From the NCBI GenBank assembly GCA_021791815.1, contig JAJYVV010000010.1:1-45102 (forward strand): a stretch of 45,102 nt of DNA. Direction: 5' to 3'. Shown here piece by piece: positions 26,669 through 35,363 of the stretch; the stretch's first letter is position 1; every line of letters begins with the position of its first letter. Below the pieces are notes generated by a model. The model was not told the DNA's origin. It searched no databases and saw only the letters and a list, made by a program, of their open reading frames with translations. A program made the translations under genes and the position numbers. The DNA is from Bacillota bacterium. GTDB lineage: Bacteria; Bacillota; Sulfobacillia; RBS10-35; JAJYVN01.

Positions 26669-28930
26669 GTGGACCGGCAGCTGCCCGAAGGACGGAGGAT
26701 CCTGCCCGGAACCCTGCCCCTGGAGGCGGGCCGCGACCTCGCGGAGGCCATGGTGGCCGGAATCGGCGCCTGGTGCGATCGGGAGACGGCCGGTCTGGCC
26801 GCGGGGTGGACGGAACACCATGACGCGGCCGAAATCGAGGCCCGCCGCGCGCAGGTGCGGGTCCGCGTGGGCGCGGCGGACCCCCGCCTGCCGGTCCGCG
26901 CCCTGGAGCTGCAAGCCTCCACGGCCGGGTCGTCGCTCGTGGCCCGCGCGGCGGGCGGCGTGGAGATCTACGCCGTCCGCTGGCCGGTGCTCGCCGGCGT
27001 CGACGGGGAGGGGCTGCTCCTGGTGCCGGAGGGGCCGCCCCGGGCCGACGTCGTCGCGCTGGGCGACGCCGGCTGGGCGCCGGAGGCGCTCTGCGGCCTC
27101 GCGGGCGAGCTCCCCGAGGAGGGTCGGTTCGCCCTCCACCTCGCGCAGCGGGGATGCCGCGTGGTCTGCCCGGTGGTCGTGGACCGCGGCCGGGACGGGA
27201 CCGGCGGCATCCCGCGGCGCGAATACGTCTGGCGCATGGCGTTCGAGCTGGGGCGCCACATCATCGGCTACGAGGTCCAGCGCATCCTCGCGCTGGTGGA
27301 CTTCTTCGAGTTCGAGGCGGAGACGGCCACGCCCATCGGCGTGATGGGCTATGGCGAGGGCGGGCTGCTGGCGCTGTATGCGGCGGCGCTGGATCCCCGC
27401 ATCGCGGCCGCCGTCGTCAGCGGCCACTTCCGCAGCCGGGCCCAGGTGTGGCGCGAGCCCATCGACCGCGACGTCTGGGGCCTGCTGCGGATGGGCTGCG
27501 ACGACGCCGGGCTGGCGGCGCTCGTGGCGCCGCGGGGCTTGGTGGTCGAGGCGGCGACCCAGCCACGGCCCGCCGGCGTGGCCCTCGGCGATCCCGACGG
27601 GCCGCCCACCGCCGAGGATGTCTGGGCGGAGTGCCAACGGGCCACGCGGGTCTACGGGGCGGCGCACAGCTCACGGTTGATCGTGGCGGATCCCGGCGAG
27701 GGCCGGGAGTCCGCGCCCGGGATGCCGGAGACCCTGGATGCCTTCCTGCGGCTGCTGGAGCCGGCTGCCCCGCCCCGCGTGCGCGGCCTTCCCGCCGGAC
27801 CGGCCTGGGACGGCGCAGGCCCGGCCGAGGAGGCTGCCCCCTGGGCCCCGCCCGGCGGCACCCCGGGCCCCCTGCCCGACGCCGGGGCCCGGCGCGACCG
27901 GCAGTTCCGCCAGTTGGTCGACGCCGTCCAGGCGCTGCGCCGCGCCTCCGAGGCGGAACGGGACCGGTGGTGGTCGGGGGTGGACCGCTCGTCGCCCGAG
28001 GCGTGGGCGCGGGGCTGCGCGCACCACCGGGCCACGCTGGAGGAAGAGGTCATCGGCCGCTGCCCGCCCCCCGAGGGCCCGCTGCGCGCCCGCAGCCGGC
28101 TGGTCTACGACCGGCCGGGGTGGCGCGGATACGAGGTGGCCCTCGACCTCTGGCCCGAAGTCTTCGCCTCCGGCCTGCTCCTGCTGCCCGACGGTGCCGA
28201 GAACGGGCCCCCGCGACCGGTCGTGGTCTGCCAGCACGGCCTGGAGGGCCACGCCCGGGACACCGTCGAGGGGCCTCCCGACTCACCATACCGCGCGTTC
28301 GCTGCGCGCCTGGCGGAACGCGGCTTCGTGGTCTTCGCGCCCCAGAACCCGTACGTGGGCGGCGAGGGCTTCCGCCGCCTGCAGCGCAAGGCCCACCCGC
28401 TCGGCCTGTCGCTCTTCTCGTTCATCACGGCGCAGCACGCGCGGGCGCTGGAGTGGCTCGGCGGCCTCCCCTACGTCGACCCCGCCCGCATCGCCCTCTA
28501 CGGCCTTTCCTACGGCGGCAAGACGGCCATGCGGGTTCCGGCGCTCCTCCCCGGGTACTGCCTGTCCATCTGTTCCGCCGACTTCAACGAGTGGGTGTAT
28601 AAGTGCGCGGCGGAGGACCGGCGCTTCGGCTACCTCTACACCGGCGAGTACGACATGTACGAGTGGAATCTGGGAAACCGCTGCAACTACGCGGAGCTGG
28701 CCGGCCTGATCGCCCCCCGGCCCTTCATGGTCGAACGCGGCCACCGCGACGGGGTGGGACGCGACGAGTTCGTGGCCTTCGAGTACGCGAAGGTGCGGCG
28801 GCTCTACGCGGACCTCGGCATCCCGGAGAGCACCGCCATCGAGTTCTTTGACGGCGGGCATTGGATCCATGGCGAGGGTACCTTCGCGTTCCTGGAGCGC
28901 CATCTCGGGAATCCGCGCGCGGAGGGGTAG
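26669..28930 (+). CDS. tandem alpha/beta-hydrolase (dienelactone hydrolase/acetyl esterase-like)
   Basis: A 753-residue protein with two hydrolase-like halves. The first (to about residue 370) has the nucleophile-elbow sequence GVMGYGEGGLLALYAAALD, where the usual Ser of GxSxG is Glu230. The second half has an intact ALYGLSYGGKTAMRV elbow with Ser614, the oxyanion-side CQHGLEGH, and the likely catalytic His731 in DGGHWIHGEG. No signal peptide is evident, so it is probably cytoplasmic. Substrate is unknown; related tandem proteins occur near sugar catabolism genes. The GTG at 26669 follows GGAGGAG by seven bases. It starts 74 bases after addA. Confidence 0.8.
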   Translation: MDRQLPEGRRILPGTLPLEAGRDLAEAMVAGIGAWCDRETAGLAAGWTEHHDAAEIEARRAQVRVRVGAADPRLPVRALELQASTAGSSLVARAAGGVEIYAVRWPVLAGVDGEGLLLVPEGPPRADVVALGDAGWAPEALCGLAGELPEEGRFALHLAQRGCRVVCPVVVDRGRDGTGGIPRREYVWRMAFELGRHIIGYEVQRILALVDFFEFEAETATPIGVMGYGEGGLLALYAAALDPRIAAAVVSGHFRSRAQVWREPIDRDVWGLLRMGCDDAGLAALVAPRGLVVEAATQPRPAGVALGDPDGPPTAEDVWAECQRATRVYGAAHSSRLIVADPGEGRESAPGMPETLDAFLRLLEPAAPPRVRGLPAGPAWDGAGPAEEAAPWAPPGGTPGPLPDAGARRDRQFRQLVDAVQALRRASEAERDRWWSGVDRSSPEAWARGCAHHRATLEEEVIGRCPPPEGPLRARSRLVYDRPGWRGYEVALDLWPEVFASGLLLLPDGAENGPPRPVVVCQHGLEGHARDTVEGPPDSPYRAFAARLAERGFVVFAPQNPYVGGEGFRRLQRKAHPLGLSLFSFITAQHARALEWLGGLPYVDPARIALYGLSYGGKTAMRVPALLPGYCLSICSADFNEWVYKCAAEDRRFGYLYTGEYDMYEWNLGNRCNYAELAGLIAPRPFMVERGHRDGVGRDEFVAFEYAKVRRLYADLGIPESTAIEFFDGGHWIHGEGTFAFLERHLGNPRAEG

Positions 28931-29087
28931 CGGGGACGCGGAAAGCGACGGGGCGCGCGCCCCGTCCCCTCCGGCTCGATCCCGCGCGGCAGGGCCCATG
29001 GACGGAACGGCCCCGAAGGCCCGGCCGCGCACCCGTCGAATCGGGGGAGCGGGGCGGCGGAGGCCCCTGCGGAAGGGGCGGTGGGCC

Positions 29088-30098
29088 GTGTTCGGGGTCG
29101 GCATCATCGGGGTGGGGCGCACGGCGAACGCCCACGCCCGCGCGGCCGCGGCGCAGCCGGACTGCGCCGTCGTGGCGGTGGCCGAGATCGACGAGCCGAG
29201 GGGCCGGGAGTTCGCCCAGGCCCGCGGCGGCATCCCTTGGCATTCCGACTTCCGGGACCTGTGCGCCCGGCCGGACGTGCACGCCGTCGTGATCACCGTG
29301 CCCAACTTCCTGCACGCGCCGGCCGCCCTCGCGGCCATCGCCGCCGGCAAGCACGTGCTCTGCGAAAAGCCCCTGGCGCTGACGGCCGCCGAGTGCACCG
29401 AGGTCGCCGTCGCGGCGCGGCGGGCCGGCGTCCGGGTTTCGGTCGGCCACCATTACCACCACACCGGCCCCACGCTGGCGGCGCGTGCGGCCCTGGCGTC
29501 CGCGGAGCTCGACCTGGGCCCCCCCGTGATGGCCATGGACGTGTGGCACAAGTCGTTCTACGATCCGCCGCGCCGCCCGCCGTGGTTCCTCGACGCCGCG
29601 AAGGGCGGCGGCATGTGGCCGATGAACGGCAGCCACATGGTCGACCGGCTGATGTTCACGACGGGGCAGCGGGTGGTCTCCGTCCGCGCCCGGATCGGCA
29701 ACCCGTTCTGGGGTCTGGCGGCGACCGACGCGGCCCACGCCTTCCTGACGTTCGACAGGGGCTTCACGGCGGCGGTGGCGCACGCCGGCTGGCGGGACGG
29801 CGTGAACCGCTTCGAGACGGAATTCGTCTGTGCGCGGGGCTTCCTGCGCGTCACCGACCGCGAGGTCGCGGTCGGCCGGGGCCGGGCCTACGAGGCGCTG
29901 CCCGTGCCGGCGGTCGACACCTTCTCGTCCCAGTTCGCGGAGTTCCACGCCGCGTGCACCGCGGGCGGCCGGCTCTCCGCCCCGGCCGAATGGGGGGGCG
30001 AGGTGGTCGCCGTCCTGGAGGCCGCCGAGGAGTCCAGCCGCACCGGCGCGGAGGTGGCGGTGGCCGACGTGCTGCGGCGGGCCGGCGCCGGGGACTGA
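29088..30098 (+). CDS. Gfo/Idh/MocA family oxidoreductase
   Basis: A 336-residue NAD(P)-dependent dehydrogenase. The N-terminal Rossmann fold begins FGVGIIGVGRTANAHARA; the family EKP motif is in HVLCEKPLAL; the catalytic-position His is in MNGSHMVDRLMF. Members oxidise inositols, sugars or sugar derivatives, and the substrate is not predictable here. The GTG at 29088 follows GGAAGGGG by nine bases. An ATG at 28998 would add an Arg-rich extension. It sits between the tandem hydrolase and the surface protein. Confidence 0.88.
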   Translation: MFGVGIIGVGRTANAHARAAAAQPDCAVVAVAEIDEPRGREFAQARGGIPWHSDFRDLCARPDVHAVVITVPNFLHAPAALAAIAAGKHVLCEKPLALTAAECTEVAVAARRAGVRVSVGHHYHHTGPTLAARAALASAELDLGPPVMAMDVWHKSFYDPPRRPPWFLDAAKGGGMWPMNGSHMVDRLMFTTGQRVVSVRARIGNPFWGLAATDAAHAFLTFDRGFTAAVAHAGWRDGVNRFETEFVCARGFLRVTDREVAVGRGRAYEALPVPAVDTFSSQFAEFHAACTAGGRLSAPAEWGGEVVAVLEAAEESSRTGAEVAVADVLRRAGAGD

Positions 30099-30136
30099 GG
30101 GGGGCACGGCCGGCGGGCCGGGGGGAGGGGGGCGCG

Positions 30137-32263
30137 GTGGACCAGGGCCGGGCGGGGCCGCTCCGACCGGCCCGTCGCGGTCGGCGACCGGCAGCCAGGA
30201 CCGCGCGCCGCAGCCCGGCCCGCGCCCTGGGCGCAGTCGCCGCGGTCCTGGCTGCCGCGATCGCTCCCCTCCTGCCGGCCGCCCGCGCCGCGGCGGGTGG
30301 CCTCGCCGCCATGACCCTGTACGGCACGGTGACCACGACGGCGGGGGCACCCGTCACGGCCGGCACGGTGGCCGCCTTCGCCGGCGGGGTCCTCGTCGCG
30401 TCCCTGCACTACGCCTCGCCGCTCGGGGCCTTCGGCACCGCCCCCCCGGGTTCGGGCGCGGCGCCGCTGACGCTCCCCGGCGGCCCTGGGCTCTCCGGGA
30501 CGGTCCTCTCGTTCACGGTGGACGGGATGGCCGCCAACGCGAGCATCGTGGCGTGCCCGGGAACGGCCGCGCGGGATGCGGAGGTGTCGTGGGTCGGCGG
30601 GGCCGACTGCCAGATCGCCCTCCTGCTCGGGGCGATGCCGCCCGCCGCGGCTCCGGCGGAGGCGTCGGCCGCATCCGCCCCCTTGCCGGCGAACGGAACC
30701 GCCACGGCCGGCGGCCCCGCCACGCCGGTGCCCGACACGTCCGCCACCGCCGCCGGCGGCACCGGCTCCGTGGCCGTGGCCCTCTACGGCAGCGACCCGG
30801 CCGGCCCGACGCCGGCGGGCCCGGCGTCCGGACCGTTCTTCGGCGTCAGCCTCGCACCGCTCTCGACGTTCTCGACGGTGGCGGTCGCCGAGTGCGGCCT
30901 CGCCGCCGGCAGCACCCTCCTGTGGTGGGATTCGGGCGGCTGGACCCCGGTGTCGCCCCAGACGGCGCAGGCGGGGGCCGCCACGGCCTGCATCCGGGCC
31001 GACCTCGACCGGACGACATCGTCGCCCACCCTGGCGCAGTTGGGCGGGGCGCTGTTCGCGGTGGACGAGACGGGGAGCGCGGGCACCCCGCCGCAGGTCG
31101 CGGCGGTGGATCCCGCGACGGGTCCGGCGGCCGGGGGCATCCCGGTCGACATCCGGGGGGCCGGGTTCAGCGTGGCGCGGGCGGTATACTTCGGCACCGC
31201 GCAGGCGCCGTTTTCCATCGTCTCCGACAGCGAGATCACCGCCGCGGAGCCGGCGGGCGCAGGGCAGGTCGCCGTCACCGTCGCGGGCACGGGCGGGACG
31301 AGCGCCCCCGGGGCCCGCGACCTGTTCCGGTACGCCCCGGCGGCACCCTCCGTCGGCGCCGTGGGCGGGCTGCTCGGCACCCCGGACGGCACGTTCGTGA
31401 TGGCCGTCCCGGCCGGGTCGACGGCCGGCGGGGGCAGCCTGAAGGTCGCCGAAGCGGCCGCGCCCGCCGGCGGCCTGCCGGCGGGTATGGCCGCGGCCAG
31501 CCCCGGGTTCACCCTGAGCGGCGCGGCCCTGGCGTCGGCCGTTCCGGCCACGATCCGCTACACGGCCTCCGCCCTCGGCGGACGGTCCCCGCGGCGCCTC
31601 TCCGTGTATGCGCGGGGGCCCGGCCGCACCTGGGCCTTCCTGCCCACCGCCGTGAACGCCGGGGACGGGACGGTGTGGGCCGATGTCCCGGGGCCCACCA
31701 CGCTCGTGGTGCTGGCCGCGACGCTGACCTGGCCCGACGTCGCCTCCGGCACTTGGGCGGCGGGCGGCATCGACGCCCTGGCGGCCACCGGCTCGCTCCG
31801 GGGCTTCCCGGACGGCACGTTCCGACCGGACGCCCCCGTGACCCGCGCCCAGTTCGTGGCGATGCTCGCCCGCGTCCTGCGCCTGGCGGCGCCGCCGAAC
31901 GGCGCCCCCGCGCCGTTCACCGACGTGCCCGCCGGGGCGTGGTATGCGCGGTACGTGGCCGCGGCATGGGCCGCCGGCTGGATCCAGGGGGTCTCCCCGA
32001 CCGCCTTCGCGCCGGGGTCCCCCGTGTCCCGGGAGGAGATGGCGGTCCTCGTGGCACGCGCGCTGGGCCTCGGGGGCACTGCGGCGTTGCCCTGGACCGA
32101 CGCCGCCGACGTCGCCCCGTGGGCCGTGGCGGGCGTGCGGGCGGCCTCCGCCGCCGGCTACCTCCGGGGCTATCCCGACGGCACCTTCCGGCCCGCCGCC
32201 GACGCCACCCGCGCCGAAGCCGCGGCCCTGCTTGCGCGCGTGCTCGCCCGCGAGGCCCCGTGA
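30137..32263 (+). CDS. secreted surface protein with TIG/IPT and three SLH domains
   Basis: A 708-residue exported protein. An Arg-rich N-terminus and hydrophobic stretch (LGAVAAVLAAAIAPLLPAA) form a signal peptide with likely cleavage near ARA-AAGG at about 50. A TIG/IPT immunoglobulin-like domain spans about 315-400 (PPQVAAVDPATGPAAGGIPV). Three SLH domains fill the C-terminus (about 530-582, 594-646, 653-706), with FPDGTFRPDAPVTRAQFV, FAPGSPVSREEMAVLV and YPDGTFRPAADATRAEAAAL. SLH repeats anchor proteins to secondary cell-wall polymer under an S-layer. The Ala/Thr/Pro-rich remainder is of unknown role. The GTG at 30137 follows GGAGGGGGG. Confidence 0.88.
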   Translation: MDQGRAGPLRPARRGRRPAARTARRSPARALGAVAAVLAAAIAPLLPAARAAAGGLAAMTLYGTVTTTAGAPVTAGTVAAFAGGVLVASLHYASPLGAFGTAPPGSGAAPLTLPGGPGLSGTVLSFTVDGMAANASIVACPGTAARDAEVSWVGGADCQIALLLGAMPPAAAPAEASAASAPLPANGTATAGGPATPVPDTSATAAGGTGSVAVALYGSDPAGPTPAGPASGPFFGVSLAPLSTFSTVAVAECGLAAGSTLLWWDSGGWTPVSPQTAQAGAATACIRADLDRTTSSPTLAQLGGALFAVDETGSAGTPPQVAAVDPATGPAAGGIPVDIRGAGFSVARAVYFGTAQAPFSIVSDSEITAAEPAGAGQVAVTVAGTGGTSAPGARDLFRYAPAAPSVGAVGGLLGTPDGTFVMAVPAGSTAGGGSLKVAEAAAPAGGLPAGMAAASPGFTLSGAALASAVPATIRYTASALGGRSPRRLSVYARGPGRTWAFLPTAVNAGDGTVWADVPGPTTLVVLAATLTWPDVASGTWAAGGIDALAATGSLRGFPDGTFRPDAPVTRAQFVAMLARVLRLAAPPNGAPAPFTDVPAGAWYARYVAAAWAAGWIQGVSPTAFAPGSPVSREEMAVLVARALGLGGTAALPWTDAADVAPWAVAGVRAASAAGYLRGYPDGTFRPAADATRAEAAALLARVLAREAP

Positions 32264-32274
32264 CGGGCCCGCGG

Positions 32275-33093
32275 CTACATCGGCCGCAGCGGGTACATCT
32301 CCATCTCGGAGACGACGACGCGGCCGGGCAGCGTGGCCACGAACTCCACCGCGGCCGCCACGTCATCGGGCTGCAGCGCCTCGGCGAGGTCCTCCGGGCT
32401 CGGCGGAACCGGGCGCTGCAGGACGAGGGGCGTGTTGACCACCCCCGGGTACAGGACGGTCGCGCGGATGCCCCGGCGCTCCTCCTCGAACCGCACCGCA
32501 CCCGCGAGGCCCACCACGCCGTGCTTCGCCGCCTGGTAGGCGGCGCCCGAACCGTCGGCCCGCCGGGCGCTGCGGGAGGTGACGTAGACGAACAACCCGG
32601 CGCCCTGCGCCCGGAACAGTGGGAGGGCCGCCTGGGTGCAGTGGTAGGCGGCATCCAGGTTGACGGCGAGCATCCGCCGCCAGTCGGCGGGGTCGAGGCG
32701 GTCCAGCGCCCGCTCGCGCACGTTCAGGCCCGCGTTGACCACGAAGACGTCCAGGCGCCCGAGGCGCTTTTCCGCCTCGGCCACGAACGCCTCGACCTGC
32801 GCCCGCACGGTGGCGTCGCCGGCCACGGCGACCGTCCGTTCCCGGGACGGGCGGTGCTCGTCGAGGAGCGCCTCCAGGCGCTCCCCGCGGCGGGCCAGGA
32901 CCGCCACGGCGGCGCCGCGGTCCAGGAACCGCGCGGCCACCGCCCGGCCGATGCCGCTGCTCCCACCGCTCACGGCCACGGCGAGACCGGCCGCGGAGCG
33001 GGACCCCGCGGGTAGGGGAAGGGCGGGCACGCTCCCGTGGGGAACCGGGGCGGGTCCTTCCGCGGGCGCAGGCACGGCGCCGGTCGCCTCCAT
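32275..33093 (-). CDS. short-chain dehydrogenase/reductase (classical SDR)
   Basis: A 272-residue NAD(P)-dependent oxidoreductase. Cofactor motif SGGSSGIGRAVAARF, structural VVNAGLN, and the catalytic YQAAK with a Ser in YVTSRSA upstream. Closest in style to YdfG/clavaldehyde-dehydrogenase-like SDRs; substrate unknown. The first 35 residues are a Pro/Ala-rich extension before the Rossmann fold, so a later start is possible. The ATG at 33093 has GGAAGG nine bases upstream. It is convergent with the SLH protein gene, only 11 bases apart. Confidence 0.87.
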   Translation of the reverse strand: MEATGAVPAPAEGPAPVPHGSVPALPLPAGSRSAAGLAVAVSGGSSGIGRAVAARFLDRGAAVAVLARRGERLEALLDEHRPSRERTVAVAGDATVRAQVEAFVAEAEKRLGRLDVFVVNAGLNVRERALDRLDPADWRRMLAVNLDAAYHCTQAALPLFRAQGAGLFVYVTSRSARRADGSGAAYQAAKHGVVGLAGAVRFEEERRGIRATVLYPGVVNTPLVLQRPVPPSPEDLAEALQPDDVAAAVEFVATLPGRVVVSEMEMYPLRPM

Positions 33094-33309
33094 CCGGGGG
33101 GCCCTTCCGGACAGCCGGCCGCGGTTCCTCCCGCCCCGGTGCCCGAAGGGGCCGGCCCGCCTCCGCCAGGGACGCCCCGGCCCGCGGCGAATCCGGCGGC
33201 GGACGGCGGGAAGGGCCGCCGCCCTGCCGCCCCGGAATTCGGTACCATGCCCTGGCTGGCCGGCCCGTCCCGGGCGGACCCGCCGGCGCGGGGGAAGGAG
33301 GCTCCGGCG

Positions 33310-33912
33310 GTGGATCTCCCCTGGCCCCCCCGGTCCGCGGACGACGCATGGGCCCTCCTCGAGGCCCAGCGCGGCATGAGCGACGGCGAAGCCGTGGACA
33401 TCTGGACGCACCAGGTCCAGACCGCCGACGCCCTTCGGCAGGAGGGCGCCGACGACGAGATGGTGGTCGCGGGGCTCCTTCACGACATCGGCGACGGCCG
33501 CGTCTCCCCCGCCGCGCACGGCCCGTGGGGCGGCGCCCTGGTGCGCGACCTGCTCGGCGAACGCGTCGCGTGGCTGATCGCCACGCACACGGAGGCCAAG
33601 CGCTACGCCTGTACCACAGATCCCGCCTACTGGGACGGGTTGTCCCCCGTCTCGCGCCGCACCCTGGAGGCGCAGGGCGGGCGCATGTCGGCCGCGGAGG
33701 CGGAGCGCTTCCGGAGCCACCGCTGGTTTCCGGACGCCATGCGCATGCGCCGGTGCGACGACGCGGGCAAGGACCCGGACGCGCCGCCGGCCGACACGGC
33801 GCCGCTGCGCCAGGCCCTCCGTCGCGTCGCGGGCGCGGAACTGCAGCGTCGGCGGTCGGCGGGCGCGTCCGCACCCGCCGACCGCCCGGCCTTCAGCGAC
33901 CGGCGCCGGTAG
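33310..33912 (+). CDS. HD-domain protein, PhnZ/MIOX-like diiron oxygenase candidate
   Basis: A 200-residue HD-superfamily protein. Ligand candidates are His34, His58-Asp59 (LLHDIGDG), His70, His93 (IATHTEAKRY) and Asp150/151 (RRCDDAGK). The segment LSPVSRRTLEAQGGRMSAAE resembles the PhnZ/TmpB group of mixed-valent diiron oxygenases more than HD phosphohydrolases. PhnZ cleaves a hydroxylated phosphonate and the related MIOX turns myo-inositol into glucuronate; this protein is shorter than MIOX. The GTG at 33310 follows GGAAGGAGG by eight bases. It precedes gudD by 84 bases on the same strand and probably shares a transcript. Confidence 0.82.
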   Translation: MDLPWPPRSADDAWALLEAQRGMSDGEAVDIWTHQVQTADALRQEGADDEMVVAGLLHDIGDGRVSPAAHGPWGGALVRDLLGERVAWLIATHTEAKRYACTTDPAYWDGLSPVSRRTLEAQGGRMSAAEAERFRSHRWFPDAMRMRRCDDAGKDPDAPPADTAPLRQALRRVAGAELQRRRSAGASAPADRPAFSDRRR

Positions 33913-33996
33913 GCGGAGCGGCGCCGGTCGCCCACAGGTCCCCGGGGGTCCCGATCGAAAGGCCGCGACGCCGCCCCCCAGCGAGGAGGCTCGCCG

Positions 33997-35319
33997 ATGG
34001 CCAACCGCGCCGCCATCGCTGGCGTCGCCGTGACGCCGGTCGCCGTCCCCGACCCCCCCCTGCTCAACGCCGCCGGGTGCCACGAGCCGTTCGCCCTGCG
34101 CTGCATCGTCGAGATCGAGGACGGGGCCGGGCGCGTGGGCCTCGGGGAGGCCTATGGCGACGACGCGACGCGCCAGGCGCTGGAGGCGGCGGCGCCGGCC
34201 CTGCGGGGGGCCGACCCGTGGAACCTGGCGTCGATCTGGGCCGCGGTGGCGGGAGCCTCCGGCGGCACGGGCGGGAAGACCCCGGCGCCGGACGGTGCGG
34301 AGGGCGCTGCCCTCAACGCCCCCGGCGCCGTGCGCTCCAGGGCGGCCAACGCCTACGCCGCCCTGGAGGTGGCCTGCCTCGACCTGCAGGGGCGGCAGGC
34401 GGACGTGCCCGTCGCCGAGCTCCTGGGCGGCCGCCACCGGCCGGCCGTCGAGTTTTCCGCCTACCTCTTCTACAAATTCGGGCGGCACGCGCCGCGAGAT
34501 CCCGCGGCGCAGGGCGCGCCGCCGCCGGCGGACCCGTGGGGCGAGGCCCTCGATCCCGCCGGCATCGTGGCCCAGGCGCGCCGCATGGCGGAGCGCCACG
34601 GATTCGGCACCTTCAAACTGAAAGGCGGGGTCTTCCCACCCGAGGAGGAGGCCGCAGCCGTGGAGGCCCTGCGGGATGCGTTCCCGCGGGCGCCGCTGCG
34701 CCTGGACCCCAACGCCGTGTGGAGCGTTCCCACCGCGGTCCGGATCGGGGCGGCGCTGCGGGAGTCGGGCGGCCTGGAGTACTACGAGGACCCCACGGCG
34801 GGCATGGAGGGCATGGCCGAGGCGCGGCGCGCCTCGGGACTGCCCTGCGCCACCAACATGTGCGTCACGTCCTTCGGCGATCTGCCCAGAGCCGTGGCGC
34901 TGCGCCCCGTCGATTTCATCCTCAGCGACCACCACTTCTGGGGCGGGCTCCGGGCCACCGTGCGGCTGTCGGCCTTCTGCCGCGACTTCGGCCTGGGCGT
35001 TTCCATGCACAGCAACACGCACCTGGGCGTGTCGCTCGCCGCGATGGTCCACGTCGCGGCGGCCATGCCCCACCTGACGGCCGCCTGCGACACGCACTAC
35101 CCATGGCAGGAGGGCCACGACGTCATCGCCGAGGCCTGGCGGTTCGAGGAGGGCCGGCTGCGGGTGCCGGAGGGGCCCGGGCTCGGCGTGACACTGGACC
35201 GCCGCCGCCTGGCCGCCATGCACGAGGCTTGGCAGCGCTGCGGCATCCGGCGGCGGAACGACCGGGATGAGATGCGGCGGCACGTGCCGGGGTGGGAGTA
35301 TCGGAACCCGAGGTGGTAG
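33997..35319 (+). CDS. gudD: glucarate dehydratase, enolase superfamily
   Basis: A 440-residue enolase-superfamily enzyme predicted to dehydrate D-glucarate to 5-dehydro-4-deoxy-D-glucarate. FKLKGGV supplies the KxK pair (Lys207, Lys209), LRLDPNAVW and YYEDP give metal-binding carboxylates, SDHHFWGG follows, and His338 in MHSNTHLGVSLA is the second base. ACDTHYPWQEG near the end is typical of GlucD. Related acid-sugar dehydratases cannot be fully excluded. The ATG at 33997 has GAGGAGG seven bases upstream. The next enzyme of the pathway is encoded at 41338. Confidence 0.88.
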   Translation: MANRAAIAGVAVTPVAVPDPPLLNAAGCHEPFALRCIVEIEDGAGRVGLGEAYGDDATRQALEAAAPALRGADPWNLASIWAAVAGASGGTGGKTPAPDGAEGAALNAPGAVRSRAANAYAALEVACLDLQGRQADVPVAELLGGRHRPAVEFSAYLFYKFGRHAPRDPAAQGAPPPADPWGEALDPAGIVAQARRMAERHGFGTFKLKGGVFPPEEEAAAVEALRDAFPRAPLRLDPNAVWSVPTAVRIGAALRESGGLEYYEDPTAGMEGMAEARRASGLPCATNMCVTSFGDLPRAVALRPVDFILSDHHFWGGLRATVRLSAFCRDFGLGVSMHSNTHLGVSLAAMVHVAAAMPHLTAACDTHYPWQEGHDVIAEAWRFEEGRLRVPEGPGLGVTLDRRRLAAMHEAWQRCGIRRRNDRDEMRRHVPGWEYRNPRW

Positions 35320-35363
35320 GCGCCGGCCGGCGGGCGTCCCACCCCGCGGGTCCGTGCCGGGCC

